A DNA stretch of 64,000 nt from Lepeophtheirus salmonis (Eukaryota > Arthropoda > Copepoda > Siphonostomatoida > Caligidae). The position numbers were made by a program, and so were the translations under genes. Under the pieces are notes generated by a model. It made no database searches. It saw only the letters and a list, made by a program, of their open reading frames with translations, and was not told where the DNA came from. The stretch spans positions 682,001-746,000 of the forward strand of contig NC_052138.2 of NCBI RefSeq assembly GCF_016086655.4. The letters run 5' to 3'. How positions within the stretch are numbered: the first letter of the stretch is position 1; every line of letters begins with the position of its first letter. Positions 11,148 through 22,873 of this stretch are shown here, piece by piece.

Positions 11148-12950
11148 TTATAAATATTTTGCCATTGGATCCTCAGTCCTTTGTCTTTTACGATAGTATG
11201 CTTCCATTTCTATATCATCTGGCTCTTTCAACGTTTCTTGTTTTTTTAGAGAGGAGTTGTAGCCACGTTTTCGATCATCCATAACGAGTCCCTTTTCCTC
11301 TTCCTCTAGTTTCTTCATGGCTTTTTTAATCTTTTTCTCACGAGAATCTTCATCTGATGAGGAATCAGAGGAAGACGAGGACACTTCCTTTCGTTTCTTC
11401 TTACGTTTACGTTTCTTTTTCTTCTCTTTACGCTTTCGTCGCCTCTCTCGTCTCTTGGCCCTTTCGTGGTCGGAATCTTCACTACTACTGCTGCTACTTG
11501 AACTTATCGTTTTATTTTTTTCAGACTTGTCAAGTTCGACAGACTCTTCAGAAACTTTAGACGACTCAATAACCTCTTTCGATTCTTCTTTTTCCACATT
11601 TTCAGTGGCTGAAGGAATAGCGAGTATCTCTGAAGTTTCTTTACCCGCCTCTCCAGTGCAATAAGAATTTTTAATGAACGAATGGCAACAACTGAATCCC
11701 CATTGCCCACCTTTCCAGTAAGAGCCCCAAACAGATGTATGATTACCTGGATGAATGTCCTCTTCATATTTCGATCGAGCGATAAGCTCTTCTTCGCCTT
11801 TAAGTACTTTTCCATGTCTAGAATATTCAACATAGTCCTCCGTTTGTGAGAAAATCAACTCACGGGGAGGGACATTCAAATGATCAGCGCCACCATACTT
11901 TTCCATGATACTCTTTTTCGCTTCATCTTTAAAGTCCTCTTTTTTAGTGGTATATTCCATCCGCAGAGTTTCAAGTTTAGTAGGCTCTGCCAGAGCATGA
12001 ACATCTAGACCCTTACGCTCTGCTTCCCAAGCAAAGAGCTGTGATTTAGCATGATACACAGTATCTCCTGTGATTCTAACGAAATTATCTCCTGCATAAT
12101 CCACTTCTTCTTCTGTTTTACCTGTGCCTTCATAAGGATTTTTACGCATAGAACGAGTTTTAGGATCGTAGTGAGCAGAATTGGGGTCCAAATTTCGAAG
12201 ATATTTAGCGGTATCTTCTCTTATACGTAGATTACGTACAGTATACCTCTCTGCAGCATCTACTTTCGTACCAGGCATGTCCATTTTATCCACATACTTG
12301 TCCTCATCTTCATCAGAAGAGGGCGCACCATCGTCTTCCTCGGGATTACCCGCACCCATTCGGAGTTTTTCCTTTTTCAATACTTTTTTCTCTTCCTCGA
12401 GTTTTTGATACTCTTCAATCACCTCTCTATGAGAATCCGCATTGTAACCATTCCATCTATCACGTTTTCCGTCGAAATCATGCTTTAGTTTTGGTTGAAC
12501 AAATTCATCAGGAGCAAAATTGGCTCCCGTGTACTTAGCCCCCACTTTACGAGGCCTTTCAAGGCAATCTTTCTTCTTGTGCGTAACAGCACCACAGTTT
12601 TCACAGGCTCCAGGACGATATCTTGTTGTAATTTTAGAAGGATCGATCCCTCTTTTATACCACTCCTTGATAGAAGAAAACTCTCTAACTTTTTCCTCTT
12701 GAGGACGTTGATGTTTAAGGGTCGGGCCTTTTGGGTCTACGTACCATGGTGCATCAGAAATATACTGTGGAATGTGGGGATTAATGTCTTTGCCTTCTTC
12801 ATCCACTGCAGCGGGGGCATTTCCAAGTTTCCGAGCTTCTTTAAGCTCTTTGAGCTTTCTGTATTCTTCGCGGGACTTGGCCTTTTCATCCTTTTCCTCT
12901 TCTTCTCCTTGGATGAGACGAGAAATGGGTGTTTTGCTCACAGAAGCCAT
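11148..12950 (-). CDS. SLU7: Pre-mRNA-splicing factor SLU7
   Basis: A single-exon frame of 600 residues, close to the roughly 590 of animal SLU7. In the spliceosome SLU7 supports 3' splice-site choice in the second catalytic step; it is nuclear. Visible features: an N-terminal charged coiled coil, the conserved PQYISDAPWY block (about residues 61-70), a CCHC zinc knuckle CENCGAVTHKKKDC with C116, C119, H124 and C129, the long conserved SLU7 core including YVDKMDMPGTK, and NHTSVWGSYWKGGQWGFSCCHS. The tail is Ser/Glu-rich and then Lys/Arg-rich, as in other SLU7 proteins. The start lies 36 bp below the CRIPT stop. The sequence just before the ATG (CTCTCACTAG) resembles a splice acceptor. The frame is intact. 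Confidence 0.96.
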   Translation of the reverse strand: MASVSKTPISRLIQGEEEEKDEKAKSREEYRKLKELKEARKLGNAPAAVDEEGKDINPHIPQYISDAPWYVDPKGPTLKHQRPQEEKVREFSSIKEWYKRGIDPSKITTRYRPGACENCGAVTHKKKDCLERPRKVGAKYTGANFAPDEFVQPKLKHDFDGKRDRWNGYNADSHREVIEEYQKLEEEKKVLKKEKLRMGAGNPEEDDGAPSSDEDEDKYVDKMDMPGTKVDAAERYTVRNLRIREDTAKYLRNLDPNSAHYDPKTRSMRKNPYEGTGKTEEEVDYAGDNFVRITGDTVYHAKSQLFAWEAERKGLDVHALAEPTKLETLRMEYTTKKEDFKDEAKKSIMEKYGGADHLNVPPRELIFSQTEDYVEYSRHGKVLKGEEELIARSKYEEDIHPGNHTSVWGSYWKGGQWGFSCCHSFIKNSYCTGEAGKETSEILAIPSATENVEKEESKEVIESSKVSEESVELDKSEKNKTISSSSSSSSEDSDHERAKRRERRRKRKEKKKKRKRKKKRKEVSSSSSDSSSDEDSREKKIKKAMKKLEEEEKGLVMDDRKRGYNSSLKKQETLKEPDDIEMEAYYRKRQRTEDPMAKYL

Positions 12951-12986
12951 TATGAAGGACTAGTGAGAGCGGTAGTCTTTAATTAA

Positions 12987-13295
12987 TTAAACGGAGGTTT
13001 GTTTGTAGTTCTTGGTCTTGAGGATCTTAGTGCCACACATGGAGCAAATCCCTTTCTTATAAGCACACTCTTGGCAATAATGTGCTCCTTTTACGTGGAT
13101 CTTGGACTTGCAAATCCGACACTTCTTAAAAATACTCGTCGTTGGACTAAATCGATTCTTTGAGGACGACAAAAGTTTGTTCTCGTTGACTTTACGTCCA
13201 CCACCTTCGGTATTATTACGTGATCCGGCCTTCCAAGGATCAGGAACTATCACCTTTCCTATTTTACCCTTCTTTTCACACTTTTCGCAAACCAT
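12987..13295 (-). CDS. CRIPT: Cysteine-rich PDZ-binding protein CRIPT
   Basis: 102 residues starting MVCEKCEKKGKIGKV; human CRIPT has 101. CRIPT is a small zinc-binding protein, first described as a partner of PSD-95 PDZ domains and also linked to the minor spliceosome. The frame contains the diagnostic paired CxxC motifs: CEKC, CRICKS, CQEC and CSMC. It ends KNYKQTSV, the conserved C-terminal PDZ-binding signature. The frame is open 29 codons further upstream (to 13382), but the internal Met matches the family start exactly. It is intronless and is followed on the same strand by SLU7 after 36 bp, with no polyadenylation signal between them. Confidence 0.96.
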   Translation of the reverse strand: MVCEKCEKKGKIGKVIVPDPWKAGSRNNTEGGGRKVNENKLLSSSKNRFSPTTSIFKKCRICKSKIHVKGAHYCQECAYKKGICSMCGTKILKTKNYKQTSV

Positions 13296-14066
13296 ATCAT
13301 TCACATTAGTCGATAAAGCTTCAATCCACGATTCTTTTGACTCGGGATCCTTTTTAATTTTTATGCTATTAAAGAACAACAAACTGAAGAGAGAAAATAA
13401 TACATAGCTAGCCAGTTCAGCCAGTTTTTTACCTATCTATGACGTAGTTATGCGCACATTCTTGAACAATTAACTAGCGGTACTATTAATTGGAACATAC
13501 TACAAAACCTCTGTCTATTTTGCAGGTGAACGATTACTTAGATGAATAATCATTCAATTAATACCTAATAAACGTTCTAAAGATTTGATTCAGCAGTAGT
13601 GAATAGATTTATCGTTCAATCATATGTTAAGAAATATAAATAATCTAATTGCTTATAATAAACAATGTTTGTAATTAAGCTCTAAGCTTAAACTTATTGA
13701 GGTAATTTTATGAGTTAAAGGAGTTTTATAACAATGGATAACCTTTTTTATTAATTATTTTTGAACAAATCCTTGAATTCAATTTGAAAAATAGTTAAGA
13801 ATATTCCATCCAAATAAAATTTGTATTGCCTAGTTTATTAATTATCATTTGACGACGGATATCCTTTTGAGCAAATAGTCTGTAATTAATTAATGCGCAT
13901 CTAAGGTTACGTACAAAACAATATTTTTGAATTACATAAAAATGAAAATACATGATTATTTCTTTATTTAACATAATGTTGTAATTGAATAGTGAGTAAT
14001 TAGCTGTTAAAAATGCTAGATCAGTAATAAATAAATGTGAAATAAAATCTAATGTGTATCTTTGAA
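13296..14066. other. Spacer: CRIPT upstream region and channel A 3' flank
   Basis: AT-rich DNA with no coding frame. A TGACGTA half-palindrome at 13440-13446 lies about 145 bp upstream of CRIPT. A minus-strand AATAAA (plus-strand TTTATT at 13963-13968) lies about 100 bp beyond the stop of the channel gene and could be its polyadenylation signal. Confidence 0.4.
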
Positions 14067-15617
14067 CTATTTGAGTATTTTCTTTGCTATAGGATGGCCA
14101 TTGATGAGAGTATTGACGCGAAATAAATATTCTTGACCTTCTAATAGATTATTAAAGACGGCACTCCGTACTTCACGACTGTGATTCAAGGGTTGCATTT
14201 CGATATCTACTGCCTGAAAAAAAAAAAACAGACACATACAACGATTAGAGAAAATCTTAATTAATATTTTTAACATCACCTTTTCTTTGAAAGATCTATA
14301 TGGACCAAATTTTAAAGCATGAACTGAAGAGTTCACTGTTGGCGGATAGATTTGTACCGTAAAAATACAAGAGAGATCCTCCATTTTTGAAAATAAGTCC
14401 CTTATCGCCTCAGCCTCACCAACTTCCACTGTGGCTGTTGTGCCTTCTCTATGTACTTTTAGATGGGAGGCAATACACTTTTGCCTCAAACTTTGATCAA
14501 AAAGTGTAAGTAAGGAAATTGATTGAGAAACGCCTGAACTAGTGGCAAGAAGATCCAATAAGAGTTTCAGATCCCTGTTTTTGAAATATATCCAATTTAA
14601 CTCCCCTAAAAAAGCGGTGTCTTCATCTACACCATGACGTTCATGGAGCATTATGCGATATTGGCGCATGATTCTACTTAATGCCCCTAATTGTGGCAGT
14701 AAGAGCCATACTATATTATATATACAACAGAATATGTATACTATGAGTATTGCCACCGTAATCAATAAGACATACATATAGAACTCCTGAGGATGCCCAG
14801 CGCATTCATAATGGAAGCCATGGACATTACAATAGATAAACTCGTCTTTTTGCATACTCGGAATCCCTATTATTAATTAATCATAAAATCCGTAAATATT
14901 ATGAAATTCAAGCATTAAATATAAATTAATTACCCATTGAAATAAGCCATATGAGTAAAATAGAGGCGAGTATCGTAACGATGATTGTCCGAACCATATA
15001 GGATGCAAAATAATTTGAATTACTCGTAAAACTATGTAAAACTTCAATAGCAGTTCGATTGTTGACAGAATCGTCGTATTCTTTTTCATCTACATTGAAT
15101 TCCTCTTCAGCATCTTCGAGATTCTTTTGTACGAGAGAATAAAAAGCGTCTAGCTTAAGACCAGCACGAAATATGCGTAGAAAGACTCTCTCAATGAGTA
15201 CAATTACTAGAGCCATGATTAGAAGAAGATATGGAAAGTAGAGAATAAATCCATCAACGGCTGTCATGGTACAATATTTTTTAACCCATAATGAGTTATA
15301 GCCCGGATTTTCGGGGTCTCTATGAGATGTATTAGTCTTATTAAAATATATTCGACAATCTTCTTCGGCACAAAAGTTACAGTCTAATGGCGTTCCGTTG
15401 ATTATTGCTGTGGGTGCTACAATGAGTCCTGCAAATAATAAAATTAACAGAACAAAAATATATTAGTGTAAGGATTTAAATTTGTGAATCAAATACCCAA
15501 CATCACCAATCCATATACTAAGAAGTCCTCCAAATTGTCCCACCATGGTCTAAAAGCTTTCTCTGCTGCAGAGTGGCCAAGAATTTTTGTGACTAATGCA
15601 TTTCCCAAGGAGGCCAT
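14067..15617 (-). CDS. LRRC8/pannexin-like channel subunit, copy A
   Basis: Four exons: 15497-15617, 14934-15428, 14280-14866 and 14067-14213, joined by GT/AG introns to 449 residues. The N-terminal half resembles the pannexin-like domain of LRRC8 volume-regulated anion channels: AEKAFRPWWDNLEDFLVYGLVMLG before and in the first membrane segment, a CxxCxxxxC cluster plus a further Cys in the first outer loop, KKYC before the second segment, and YFPYLLLI. Four membrane segments lie at about 29-50, 97-118, 182-206 and 233-256. The innexin YYQWV signature is absent. The C-terminal half is cytoplasmic, with no leucine-rich repeats, and ends in a stretch resembling a fibronectin type III strand pattern. 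It forms a head-to-head pair with copy B (28559-30571), with identical exon lengths (121, 495, 587, 147). Channel activity is inferred. Confidence 0.85.
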
Positions 15618-15938
15618 AATATATTGAAATCACACAAGAAGCAATTAATTAGTGCAAAACTAATCACTCAAGGAACTAAATATTGATTTTCCTTTCATTT
15701 TCTCTTCCAATGGGCAATTATTCAAACTTAAGTAATAATTTAACTACTTTAAAGTTAAGATAATTAAGAAATGAATAGTTAATCACACTTTATACTACGA
15801 ACAATACGGTGTCGTTGAATCATTGTAGCATAATATGCATAATTATAATATTCAAAACAGGAGTTGATTCCTGATTTCTCAGAAATGTTTTGTAGTCCCC
15901 GCGCTCTAAATATTATTATTCACAAAAAGCATTCATAA

Positions 15939-15946
15939 TGACGTCA
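15939..15946. promoter_or_regulatory. CRE-like palindrome TGACGTCA upstream of channel A
   Basis: A perfect TGACGTCA about 320 bp upstream of the copy A start codon. This is the classic binding site for CREB/ATF bZIP factors; function here is inferred from position only. From 15950 to 17270 I see AT-rich spacer without a supportable gene, with a more balanced patch at 16260-16620 that could be transcribed. Confidence 0.4.
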
Positions 15947-17269
15947 CGATGAACAATGCCCTTTGTTAAATATAATATGGTTATTTGTAATTAATATAAT
16001 TACACTATTAGTTAAGTTCAGTCAATGATAAAAGCTATTTTTTAGATACTAAAATATAAGATTGATCATTCCTTGAGACTACACATTACATATATTCTTT
16101 AATTATAAGATCTAAATAGTAAATATGTAAATAGATGTACTTCTTTATCAAACGCAACAGAGTTTTAACCTAGTTAATTAGCTCTAATTGATCAATTATC
16201 AATGATTAAAGTTAGGTTTAATTAAATCCATTAGTAAATATTATATAAATTTTAGTTTGTGAGGAACACAGAGAGTTCTCTTCCTCCATTCACTATTCCT
16301 TCATAGAAGTTCTTGTGTCTTTTTCTCCTTAAGACAACTCTGCTTCGTCTCCGACTCAAAGGAAAACTACTTCATTGATACGTGTCCTTGATGTATATCA
16401 CGCAGAAATAACTCATCTCAATCTCATTGATATTAATTCAATTTATAAGGTGGGGTTTGTTATGTATACTCTATATGGATAATTATTTAACTTTGACACT
16501 TTAAGCCTCACTCTTGATTAGTGATTTATTTATTAATTGTGAGTCCCTTTTGTGCAAGGTGGTGGATGATAGAGGTGAGTTGCTCACGACTTCTATAATT
16601 TGACAGAACGTAACAAATGTATGGAAAACGCTGTCCCGTAGTTGTATTTTACTAGGAATCTAACTCAAAAGTATGATTTACTACATTTTAACTGGAATTG
16701 GGACCTTGTAAAGGGGGACTTGCATCTTATTTTCATACTGTACCCTTGTAGGTATGAAAAAAATAGGTGAACATCCATCTACGTTTATGAATATTACACG
16801 GTCGAATACTATTACTATTATTTGCATTGTAACTTTGAACAACTGCACCTAATCATTTATGAATATTTTCCTATTTTCTGTAGATAGGGTATATACACCA
16901 TTATCTTTATATTAGGTATATTTTTATAATAAAAAACCATCAGTAAAGAGAAGAAATCAACAATAAATTAAGAATAAGTCGATATTATGTACTAAACATG
17001 AATGCTCATAGGAAAAGAATAAACTTAAAATAAGATCTTAATTTGCCATTTATGTTAATATACTTATAGAGTTCAATGTTATTATCTTGCTAACAGAACC
17101 TAAGATGATGCATTGAATAAGCCTCTGTTGCCTTGTGATTTTTATTATTCTCTACAGAAAGAGATATATACATTATAAAACAATTCCACTCGGTTGAGTA
17201 TTTGTTTTTCGAATTGTATGCCTTCCGAGTCCTAGAAATAAGAATGGACTACTTCCTGTTAAAACATGC

Positions 17270-20200
17270 GAGATAATTGCCCTCCTCGAATGTGCCGTCT
17301 TGCAATTAGAGTTGAAGCAAAGGGTTAATATTCGTATATCTGTGGTATATGCTTACCTCTTCCCTGAGGTCAAGAATGACATGGCCGTTAAGACGCAAAG
17401 GCGTTGGTGCTATATCACAGTGAAGAAGAATAATAAGGACAGTGAAACCGTATTCTCAGAAGAAGTTATGAATAATATATCGTCCCATACTAGCCGACTG
17501 GTTTTCCTCGATATTAGGTAGCCGAGGCTACTCGCTTCTGATTTATTCAGCTTATCAGCCCGGGCTAAAGAAAGTGGGTGGAATAATGAGGAGTACTCTA
17601 GTCTACTAAGTGCCGTTATGAAAGAGGAGGCCATTTATAATATCCCCCTCTTCAATACTGCCGCGCTAAGTAATATCGAGTTTGACCTAACTGTTAAAAA
17701 GTGCTACCTGGGTGAACTAAGAATGAAGAAAACTTATTCTGTAGTGACTGACAGCGTGATGACAAATTTGTATCCTCCTCTGACGAGGACGACCCCTTCC
17801 CAATAGTGGAGGGAACTAGGCCTAACTCAAATGATGCCACACGAAATATCCCCAAGTTACCCTCCAACGAGAAGAAATTGCTGTTTTCAGTAGAGAATGA
17901 AAAACATACAGAGAGGATAAAGACTCCTGTATACATGAATCCACCAACTATTGCTGATGTGGATGAAACTGTAATCGCGCCGTATCTGGCACGATCTTCA
18001 CATGATTTAATTACCCCTGACAGTCCATCGAATGATACGCACTTTGAATATGTGTTTGACAATGATCAATTCAATATTGGGAATGATATCCCTTCTGACT
18101 CTGTCCCACTACCCACCGTAGTCGAAGGTATGGCGATTAGCAGATGAGTGAAAATTCAAACCCATTCATAACGGATGGTACTGTTGATTCCTTGATTGAT
18201 CGGGTCAAAATTACATCCGAGGTATTCGATGGTGACCCATTAATATGCCCCCCTGACAGCCTACCTGTGTTCCGGGTGGGCAAGGAAATCTCATTTGGCT
18301 CTCCTTGAGCTAGGCCGTCTAGGGGAAGTCCTTCTTTCATGTGCGAACCCGACCCTCCTTTTGAAGTCAGTAATGTTGGGGCATCTTAGATAGCACTCAC
18401 AAGCCCACTTATTAGTTCTCATGAAAACCCTAATATCTGTGGTGAAGATCTAAAAACCGATGGAGCTGACAATGAGACAGCTTTCCTTATTGATAATGAA
18501 CCTCAAAATAATACAATTGTTGACACCTCACTAAATACGTGTGGTGAGGTTGTTCAAATTGATGTTTGTCATTTGCCGAACGTAGTCGACTCTGAGCCTC
18601 CTCCCCAATACTCAGGCCCTGAGCTGGAGCTACTGTAGGAGCTACAGTATAATGTCCAAATGGATTGGCGACCTGAGCTGCTTTATGAGTGGTACTTGAA
18701 ATCTTCACCTCTTTTAGGGGTTATTGGAGATAAAAAAGTTAAAGATAGTAACGGTGATCATGTGACAATTAAGTCAAATAGAACTATGATAATTCCTAGA
18801 AACTCTAAACCTAATAAAAAGGTGAGTCCTGCACCTAAATCAGATAGTGCTGAAAAGCAGGGAGTAAATAGAGGAGTGATACACAATAAAGGTAGCCTAT
18901 TTTTTAATTATGTGGATGTAGCTCGTAGATGTGTTGATCCTGAGTACCTGAACAGTAAAGTAAAACTACACACTCACAACTGCTTGCCAGGGTACCCCTG
19001 CTCTTATGTCACTCCTGGCCCTTAGATTTTATTTAGTGTCCAATATGACTGCAGAGGCCAATAAGGTTGAACTATATCTAGAGATCGCGCTGATACCTAA
19101 TTACATGATAAATCTCGATAGTTACAACATATCCTATCTTCGTAGACCTTGTAAATCATGAAGTAATTGTTATGAAACAGATGTGCCCGGTGAAGAATAA
19201 TACGCTATACCTTTTTGCGGAGGCTACAATCAGTGGCTAAAGGATGACCAATTGGGGAATCAGGAATTTAATTTTATCCTTAAATATCTGAAAACGATTC
19301 GTTATCCGGTGTGGAGGGTCGTCATAAAGGCTGTCCTAAGAAGGATTCCCTTTCTTTCCACTTTCGAGCAACACACGCAAACATTTATCGCTAACCATAA
19401 TAGGAAGCTCCTAAAGGCCGCTAGAGCAAGAGCTGCTCCCCCCTCCCTCCCATGGGATCCATCAAAAGCACTCATTCCTGGAACAAAGTAAGGCTATTGT
19501 CTAGAGTACCTTTGGGCAGGGGACCAATTTATATCTAACGATACTGTATAAATGACGAAAGATTACCCCCTGATTGCAATAAGTATGGTGGACCTGAAGC
19601 CCTTGAGATTATGGGCGCTATTACTATGGATGAACTTAATAAAGTCTCTTTGGGTATATGGGGCAGATGTCAGGAATCTGGACCAGAGGGAGTTGTTGAC
19701 GCACTTGAATTCAGTATTTGCCAGTGGTAAGATAGACAAGAGATTGTTAAAGACCCGCACTACATTTATCCGAAAAATTGAGAATCCGAAGAGTGCTTTG
19801 GACTTCAGACCTATCTCCATCTTACCACATATTGTGCGTATATTACTCAGGGTCATTGATTCTAGACTACAGACAATTAAGATCTCTGAAGAGCAGGTGG
19901 GGTCCCAAAAAATGGACGGATGCTCTATCAATAACATGCTTCTGAAAGGTATTTTTGCGCATAGCAAGAAGAAGGCTAAACCACTTTCTTTGGCGTGACT
20001 GGATATGTGTAAAGTATTCGACTCTGTTAGTCATAAATCGCTAATTAGGGCCCTAATAATGCACAAGGTCCCTTTACTATTGGCTAATTATATTAGAATG
20101 GTCTATCTAAATCCTAGCACAAGCTTGAGGGTGAGTTAAATGCTAAATTTTGCAGAGGAATATGGTAGGGAGACTCAATGTCAGGCACTTTATTCACTTT

Positions 20201-20700
20201 AGTGATGGAGTCTGTGTTTCATGAAACTGACGCGCCTTATGAGATTGGGCTCTCAGGTACTGCTATCAACAGAATGATGTATGTTGATGATACTGTCCTA
20301 ATATGTAAGCACATAAAAGGCATTCAGGGCTACTTAGAATCTTTTGAAATTTCAGCAGCTAAAGTTGGTATATCATTGAGTAGTTACAAGTCAGGTATGT
20401 TGTCTACCATAGAAGGTAATAAAAAAGGCCTCATGTACGTTGATTCCTCTCATATGCTCACTAGTTCGGATGCTAATATTGCAAATATGAAACTAAATGA
20501 TTTTTACAGGTGTTTTGGTAAAAGTACTCTAGTTTTGGGCAACAAAGAGCGGATATGATCAATAATCTAAAATTGCGGCTCAAAAGACTCGATAATGCGA
20601 TGATTTCAAATAAACAACGCTTACATATCCTTAAATACAATGTAATATCACGGTACCTCTATGCAGTGACAATGAGATGAGTGATATGGTACCCTGATTA
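17270..20700 (+). mobile_element. Decayed R2-like non-LTR retrotransposon
   Basis: Pieces of one long coding region can be followed on the plus strand through many stops and shifts. The 5' part (17300-19490) encodes a diverged N-terminal region. The reverse transcriptase spans about 19560-20560: an FIRKIENPKSALDFRPISIL block, a site where LDMCKVFDSVSHKSL stands for the usual aspartate-containing motif A, a broken GD-SMSGTLFTLVMESVF motif B, and MMYVDDTVLI (motif C, YVDD, about 20275-20304). A thumb-like stretch NKQRLHILKY follows at about 20610. The endonuclease end is missing after about 20700. The blocks fit the R2/NeSL group better than L1. It is inactive. Confidence 0.7.
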
Positions 20701-20763
20701 GATAGGTGGGATGATTATCCTGGTTATACATTTTTCTTTTTTTATTCATGTACTTAGTTTTAT

Positions 20764-20797
20764 CCAAGGTTAAAAGAAATATTTCTATTAACCTTGG
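20764..20797. repeat. 34-bp near-perfect palindrome
   Basis: CCAAGGTTAAAAGAAAT and its inverse ATTTCTATTAACCTTGG form a palindrome with only one non-matching base pair position in each arm and no loop. It lies just past the end of the R2-like remnant. It could be a foldback transposon core or a structural scar. Confidence 0.6.
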
Positions 20798-22340
20798 AAA
20801 TATCATTTTTTATACGTACGTAATCATTTTATCTATTGGTACAAAATTGCTTTTATTTCGAGAATAACCCTACTTATACTTACTCAATCACGACTCCCTA
20901 TTTATTCCTAAATTAGTGGCAAGCTATTAGGGTTAATTAGGTTCCACTTTAATTCATAACATGTGACCTTGAGGAGGCTGAAGATATAGTACGCACTTAA
21001 TCTTGCTGAGATGCGTGACCTGTGTGGAGTTGGAGCTCGTGGAAGAACTGGAGGGGAAGAAAAAGTATGGAGTATCCGTCATAGTTCGGGAGTACCTCAT
21101 TGCCTGTGGGAGTGATCCCAAGACACATGATTTTTCTACTAATGACTAAATTCTTGTAAATGAGTCCCCCTCGTCTTCTGCGAGTAGTTAAAGGGGTGAG
21201 TAAGACCTGTCCTTTCGTCCTGAGTAGGAGCCATCGTGGTCATAGGTGTGAGTCCTGGTCGGACTAATTTTTGATTTACGCTTCCCGATTTATCCCCTGT
21301 ACCAAAAAGAGGCGCCAAACCTGGACGTTGAAGCATCAGTATGAATGTCTAAATATGAATTAAATTCCGCAAAAATAGGAGAACGCGAGCTTCTTAAATT
21401 TGAACAAAATATTAAGTCACTCGGAATCTAAGATGACAATTTGATTGATGTCTTACAAGGGGTGTAAAATATCCCTTTATTAAGATCTAATTGTAAGGCC
21501 CTTTCAAATAGTTGATCATATATATTATAATATAACTATTATATTATTTATAGTACTACATATTTTAAATAAATGAGTGACGTCATAGGAAAAGTGACAT
21601 CTTGCGAAAAAATATTGAAAATATAAACTATTGTATCTCGTCAAGCTAACAGTTGCGTTTACTACAATCTCACTTGTGTCCACATCCATGATAGGTTTGG
21701 TCATAAATGTCACACAGGACTCAAGTTTCTTTAAGTCACTGAATCTGTCAGCAAACAAGCGGATATTTGTAAACAATTTGGGGCACGTAAACTCATTTTA
21801 TTTTAAATATCATTTGTATATGAAGGAGGCATTTATCCTTTTTTTCCTTGTTTGGACATCAATCAAAGATTATCTTTTTTACAAAAAAAAATAAAAATAT
21901 TGCATACCTTTCTGCATGTCAATACTAAATTTTTAAGTAAAGGTCAGTAAATACATGTTCAAAGTTTAACACTTTTAGATTCATTATTTATTTTAAAAGT
22001 ATTATTTCAATACACAGAGTTGTTTAAATTTGGGAAAAAAATTTAAACTTTCGGCCTTATTGGGTTAACATGGTCGACAAGTGTCCAAACTAACAAGCGG
22101 ATTAAAACTTACCAATTTCACCAAGAGTGGGATACATAATTTTGTTTTACCACCGTTAGCTACAAGTGTGTGTGTCTGATCTTTGGTGCCAGCGTGGCGG
22201 TCGGTAAAAGGTATAATGTGGAGCGTCACTCCTCCGGAGTCCACTGCAACTGTTCACATGAAGCCTAAGAAAGGAGAAGATAGCGGAGTACATTTTAACG
22301 AAGCAGAAAAAGCCGTTCATAGATGGTGGGATTGTAAATG
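20798..22340. other. Unassigned spacer with repeat-like segments
   Basis: No intact gene. At 20990-21090 a plus-strand frame reads LAEMRDLCGVGARGRTGGEEKV, weakly like the SAP-type start of some retroelement gag proteins. At 21139-21336 the DNA is unusually GC-balanced, with only short frames on both strands. A TGACGTCA sits at 21578-21585. The remainder is AT-rich. Confidence 0.3.
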
Positions 22341-22344
22341 GGAC

Positions 22345-22765
22345 TATGGGCCATGACCACGGCTTGCTGAACCACTGTTCAGGGATCTCAAAAATAAGGA
22401 CAACATTTTGTCTGCAATACAGGATGTACATCTTAGTGGCAATACCATGGCAACAAGAGTGTCTGCGCTGTCTGCAGATGCTGTAAAACAGCTGGACTCG
22501 GACATGAATATGTGCAAATGGTTCTTTATTCAGTGTGATTAGTCTGTGAACCGCAGTGATACATCCCAGATCGATGACTTTTCCACCAAAGAGGAGTTTT
22601 TGACCTTGCTCCCACTGAAAACTACAACCAGGGGGAATTGATATTTATAACACAGTGGAGGATCACTTTTTGGAAAAGAAGATCCCTTTTAAAAAACTGG
22701 TTTCTGTAACAACTGACGGAGTACCTGCAATGATAGGTCGTCACTCCAGATTTATTGCGCATTGA
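22345..22765 (+). pseudogene. hAT-family transposase remnant
   Basis: The plus strand encodes, in pieces, an N-terminal stretch with SGNTMATRVSALSADAVKQLD, then CKWFFIQCD followed by a stop where family members continue the conserved ES(V/T)D block, then LTLLPLKTTTRG, a one-base shift, DIYNTVEDHFLEKKIPF and VTTDGVPAMIGRHSRFIAH. This order is typical of domesticated-type hAT transposases (ZBED5/GTF2IRD2-like) at the start of the catalytic domain. It stops before the rest of the catalytic domain. A stop codon and a frameshift make it non-functional. Confidence 0.75.
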
Positions 22766-22873
22766 TAGCAGTGAGATGAAATATATAACATTGACAAGTG
22801 AATAAGTAACAACGTAAATGTATTTGTAGTAATAATAATAACAATTTTTTTTTTTTAGCTACTTACGGGAACC

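Noticed and set aside
11317..11664. 115-codon plus-strand frame antisense to SLU7
   Set aside because: It is the mirror of the Ser/Glu/Lys-rich SLU7 tail; the encoded Ser/Phe/Leu string is a compositional shadow.
14067..14855. Reading channel A exons 3 and 4 as one unspliced frame of 262 codons
   Set aside because: The in-frame 66-nt segment has consensus GT and a T-rich tract with CAG, encodes an atypical Phe-rich string, and is absent from the paralogue's coding sequence; it is an intron.
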